This document shows, piece by piece, positions 6,400 through 7,560 of a DNA stretch of 7,560 bases. The notes beneath the pieces were generated by a model. It was not told where the DNA came from, made no database searches, and saw only the letters and a program-made list of their open reading frames with translations. A program made the position numbers and the translations under genes. Position 1 is the first letter of the stretch. Each line of letters begins with the position of its first letter. This DNA comes from Anaerolineales bacterium. GTDB taxonomy: Bacteria; Chloroflexota; Anaerolineae; Anaerolineales; Villigracilaceae. The stretch is from assembly GCA_025056515.1 (NCBI GenBank), contig JANWWB010000390.1, positions 1-7,560 of the forward strand. The letters are read 5' to 3'.

Positions 6400-7560
6400 T
6401 TAGAAGCTCAAGTATCCTTCGTAACACCAGCCGGCAGGCGATTCAAGGCGAGCCCAACCATTGCGTCTCTCCAAAATCTTGACTCGCTGCCCATACGTTA
6501 AGCTTCCCACGATTGGATGTGATGTCCCCGGCCCGCTCCGAACGTTCAAACGGCCGGTATTGCATATTCCATAAACCGAGGAATTGCCCGAAGGGGGAGC
6601 AGGATTGTTCTGCTCATAGGAGAGATATCCTTCATACACCCAACCGGCCGGCTGCTCCAACTGCGCCCAGCCGTTTTGTCGATTCAAGACCTTCACACGC
6701 TGACCCAGGCGAAGGGTGGTCACAATCTTGTAGGACGTCCCCGGACCGCTTCTGACGTTGAGCGCACCGACATTACAGCGCGCATAACGGTCATTCCCAT
6801 TCGAGCTGGGAGGGGTATCATTCGAAAAGTTGCCAGATGAGCCAGAGGAGAGCCGGTATTCCAGGGAGGATAATCTTTGCGCAATCTCATTGTGCAGCGC
6901 TGTTTGCGTCTCCACAAAAGACGAAAAAGCGTTCTTCAGGCCGGATAATTCTTCCACCACATCAACCTGACCGATAGCAAACAATTCTTCCGTTTTCTGT
7001 TCCACTGCATCAAGACGTCTCTCGAGGCCCTCGCATACCTCCACAAGCGTTCCAGAAGGCTCTCGCAAGCCGGCAAACTCCAGTAACTCTTTGAGGGTGC
7101 CGTTGTAACGGTTCATGTCAATCGCCAAGCTCTCTGCCCCAAAGACTTCTCCTGGTCCTTTCGAGGTGAATTGCCAGAATGTCCACATTGGCCAAGGTGC
7201 GGGAACCTGAGGGGCGCTTGCAGTCGTCCAATGTGCCAACCACAAAGGAAATTGCAACCAGTACTCACGGTCGGTCTGGTCGCCATAGAGAGACCAAAAG
7301 TACGGCGCTGTATAAATCATCGGCACTTTATAGCGAGAGTCCTGAAAAAGCTCTTGGCGCTCTTTGAGACGGTTGAGAAAAGCCTTCAAAAATTGTAGAG
7401 CGATGGCTGGGTTGTTATCGCTGCGCGTTTGTTCGTAATCAACAACCGGAGGAAGTTCTCCTGGGTCAGATTGAAGTAAACTGGCAAAGTAATCAGCCTG
7501 GTCAGCACCGGGTTGCGAGTAATCCAAGTAGTGATAAGCGCCTCTCAATAAACCTGCTTC
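6400..7560 (-). CDS. GH25-type lysozyme with coiled coil and two SH3b domains (5' end missing)
   Basis: Probable muramidase that cleaves the glycan backbone of peptidoglycan. Only the last 386 residues are present and the reading frame is open to the window edge. Counting from base 7560, residues 1-165 match the C-terminal two thirds of a glycoside hydrolase family 25 barrel: RGAYHY near the start, the catalytic acid motif VVDYE (Asp41, Glu43), MIYTAPYF (81-88), WLAHW (107-111), WTFWQF (126-131) and the closing IDMNRYNG (147-154). The family's N-terminal Asp lies off-window, as does any signal peptide. Residues about 170-237 form a coiled coil, followed by a Ser/Gly/Asn/Pro linker and two SH3b domains (about 258-315 and 329-386), which in this family usually bind cell wall. 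A TTG at 7546-7548 is internal to the barrel and is not the start. This is the first visible gene of the cluster, and its stop is 26 bp before the ATPase start. Co-transcription with cytoplasmic-looking proteins is unusual for a lysozyme. Confidence 0.9.
   Translation of the reverse strand, partial: EAGLLRGAYHYLDYSQPGADQADYFASLLQSDPGELPPVVDYEQTRSDNNPAIALQFLKAFLNRLKERQELFQDSRYKVPMIYTAPYFWSLYGDQTDREYWLQFPLWLAHWTTASAPQVPAPWPMWTFWQFTSKGPGEVFGAESLAIDMNRYNGTLKELLEFAGLREPSGTLVEVCEGLERRLDAVEQKTEELFAIGQVDVVEELSGLKNAFSSFVETQTALHNEIAQRLSSLEYRLSSGSSGNFSNDTPPSSNGNDRYARCNVGALNVRSGPGTSYKIVTTLRLGQRVKVLNRQNGWAQLEQPAGWVYEGYLSYEQNNPAPPSGNSSVYGICNTGRLNVRSGPGTSHPIVGSLTYGQRVKILERRNGWARLESPAGWCYEGYLSF
6403..6789 (-). 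repeat. tandem SH3b domain repeat in the lysozyme
   Basis: Two units of about 58 residues, at 6616-6789 and 6403-6576, share LNVRSGPGTS, a GQRVK-(V/I)-L core, NGWA-(Q/R)-LE and AGW-x-YEGYLS. They are separated by a short Asn/Pro/Ser linker. This is a protein-level duplication typical of cell-wall-targeting SH3b pairs. The DNA has diverged between the copies, so the duplication is not recent. Confidence 0.9.

Noticed and set aside
6374..6427. N-terminal extension of the ATPase from a GTG at 6427
   Set aside because: It would overlap the lysozyme's last SH3b codons. The ATG at 6373 has its own ribosome site.

Overview
The window is one uninterrupted minus-strand gene cluster with five protein-coding genes read from right to left, and almost no non-coding sequence. 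No rRNA, tRNA, CRISPR array, insertion sequence or plus-strand gene can be supported. The first gene enters from beyond base 7560, so its start and the operon promoter lie outside the window. The last gene ends at base 48.

In transcription order the genes are: (1) a GH25-type lysozyme with a coiled-coil stalk and two C-terminal bacterial SH3 domains (6400-7560, 5' end missing); (2) a single-domain P-loop ATPase of the AAA/ORC/STAND-like type with intact Walker A and B motifs (5108-6373); (3) a 798-residue protein whose N-terminal domain looks like a P-loop fold without a Walker A motif, followed by about a dozen TPRs (2725-5121); (4) a 442-residue protein with two TPR blocks joined by a Ser/Thr/Pro-rich linker (1378-2706); (5) a three-helix membrane protein with a large cytoplasmic helical domain and a probable extracytoplasmic loop carrying its only two cysteines (48-1388). 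Spacings are 26 bp, a 14-bp overlap, 18 bp and an 11-bp overlap, so the genes are almost certainly co-transcribed and two pairs are probably translationally coupled.

The organism is probably a member of the Chloroflexota, most likely the Anaerolineae. This rests on recalled resemblance, not a search: TPR modules beginning with a WNE-x-G signature after disordered linkers, and N-terminal P-loop-like domains fused to TPRs, are common in proteins of that group. Base composition is moderate. Nothing points to phage or recent transfer inside the window.

The combination suggests a signalling or conflict-type apparatus: an active ATPase, a TPR protein with a probably inactive nucleotide-binding-like domain, a second TPR adaptor, a membrane anchor, and a cell-wall hydrolase. 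I do not recognise this five-gene set as a named system, and its function is unknown. Cell-envelope remodelling, a defence or suicide module, and an accessory block of a larger locus (for example a contractile injection system) are all compatible with what is visible. Neighbouring sequence would separate these.
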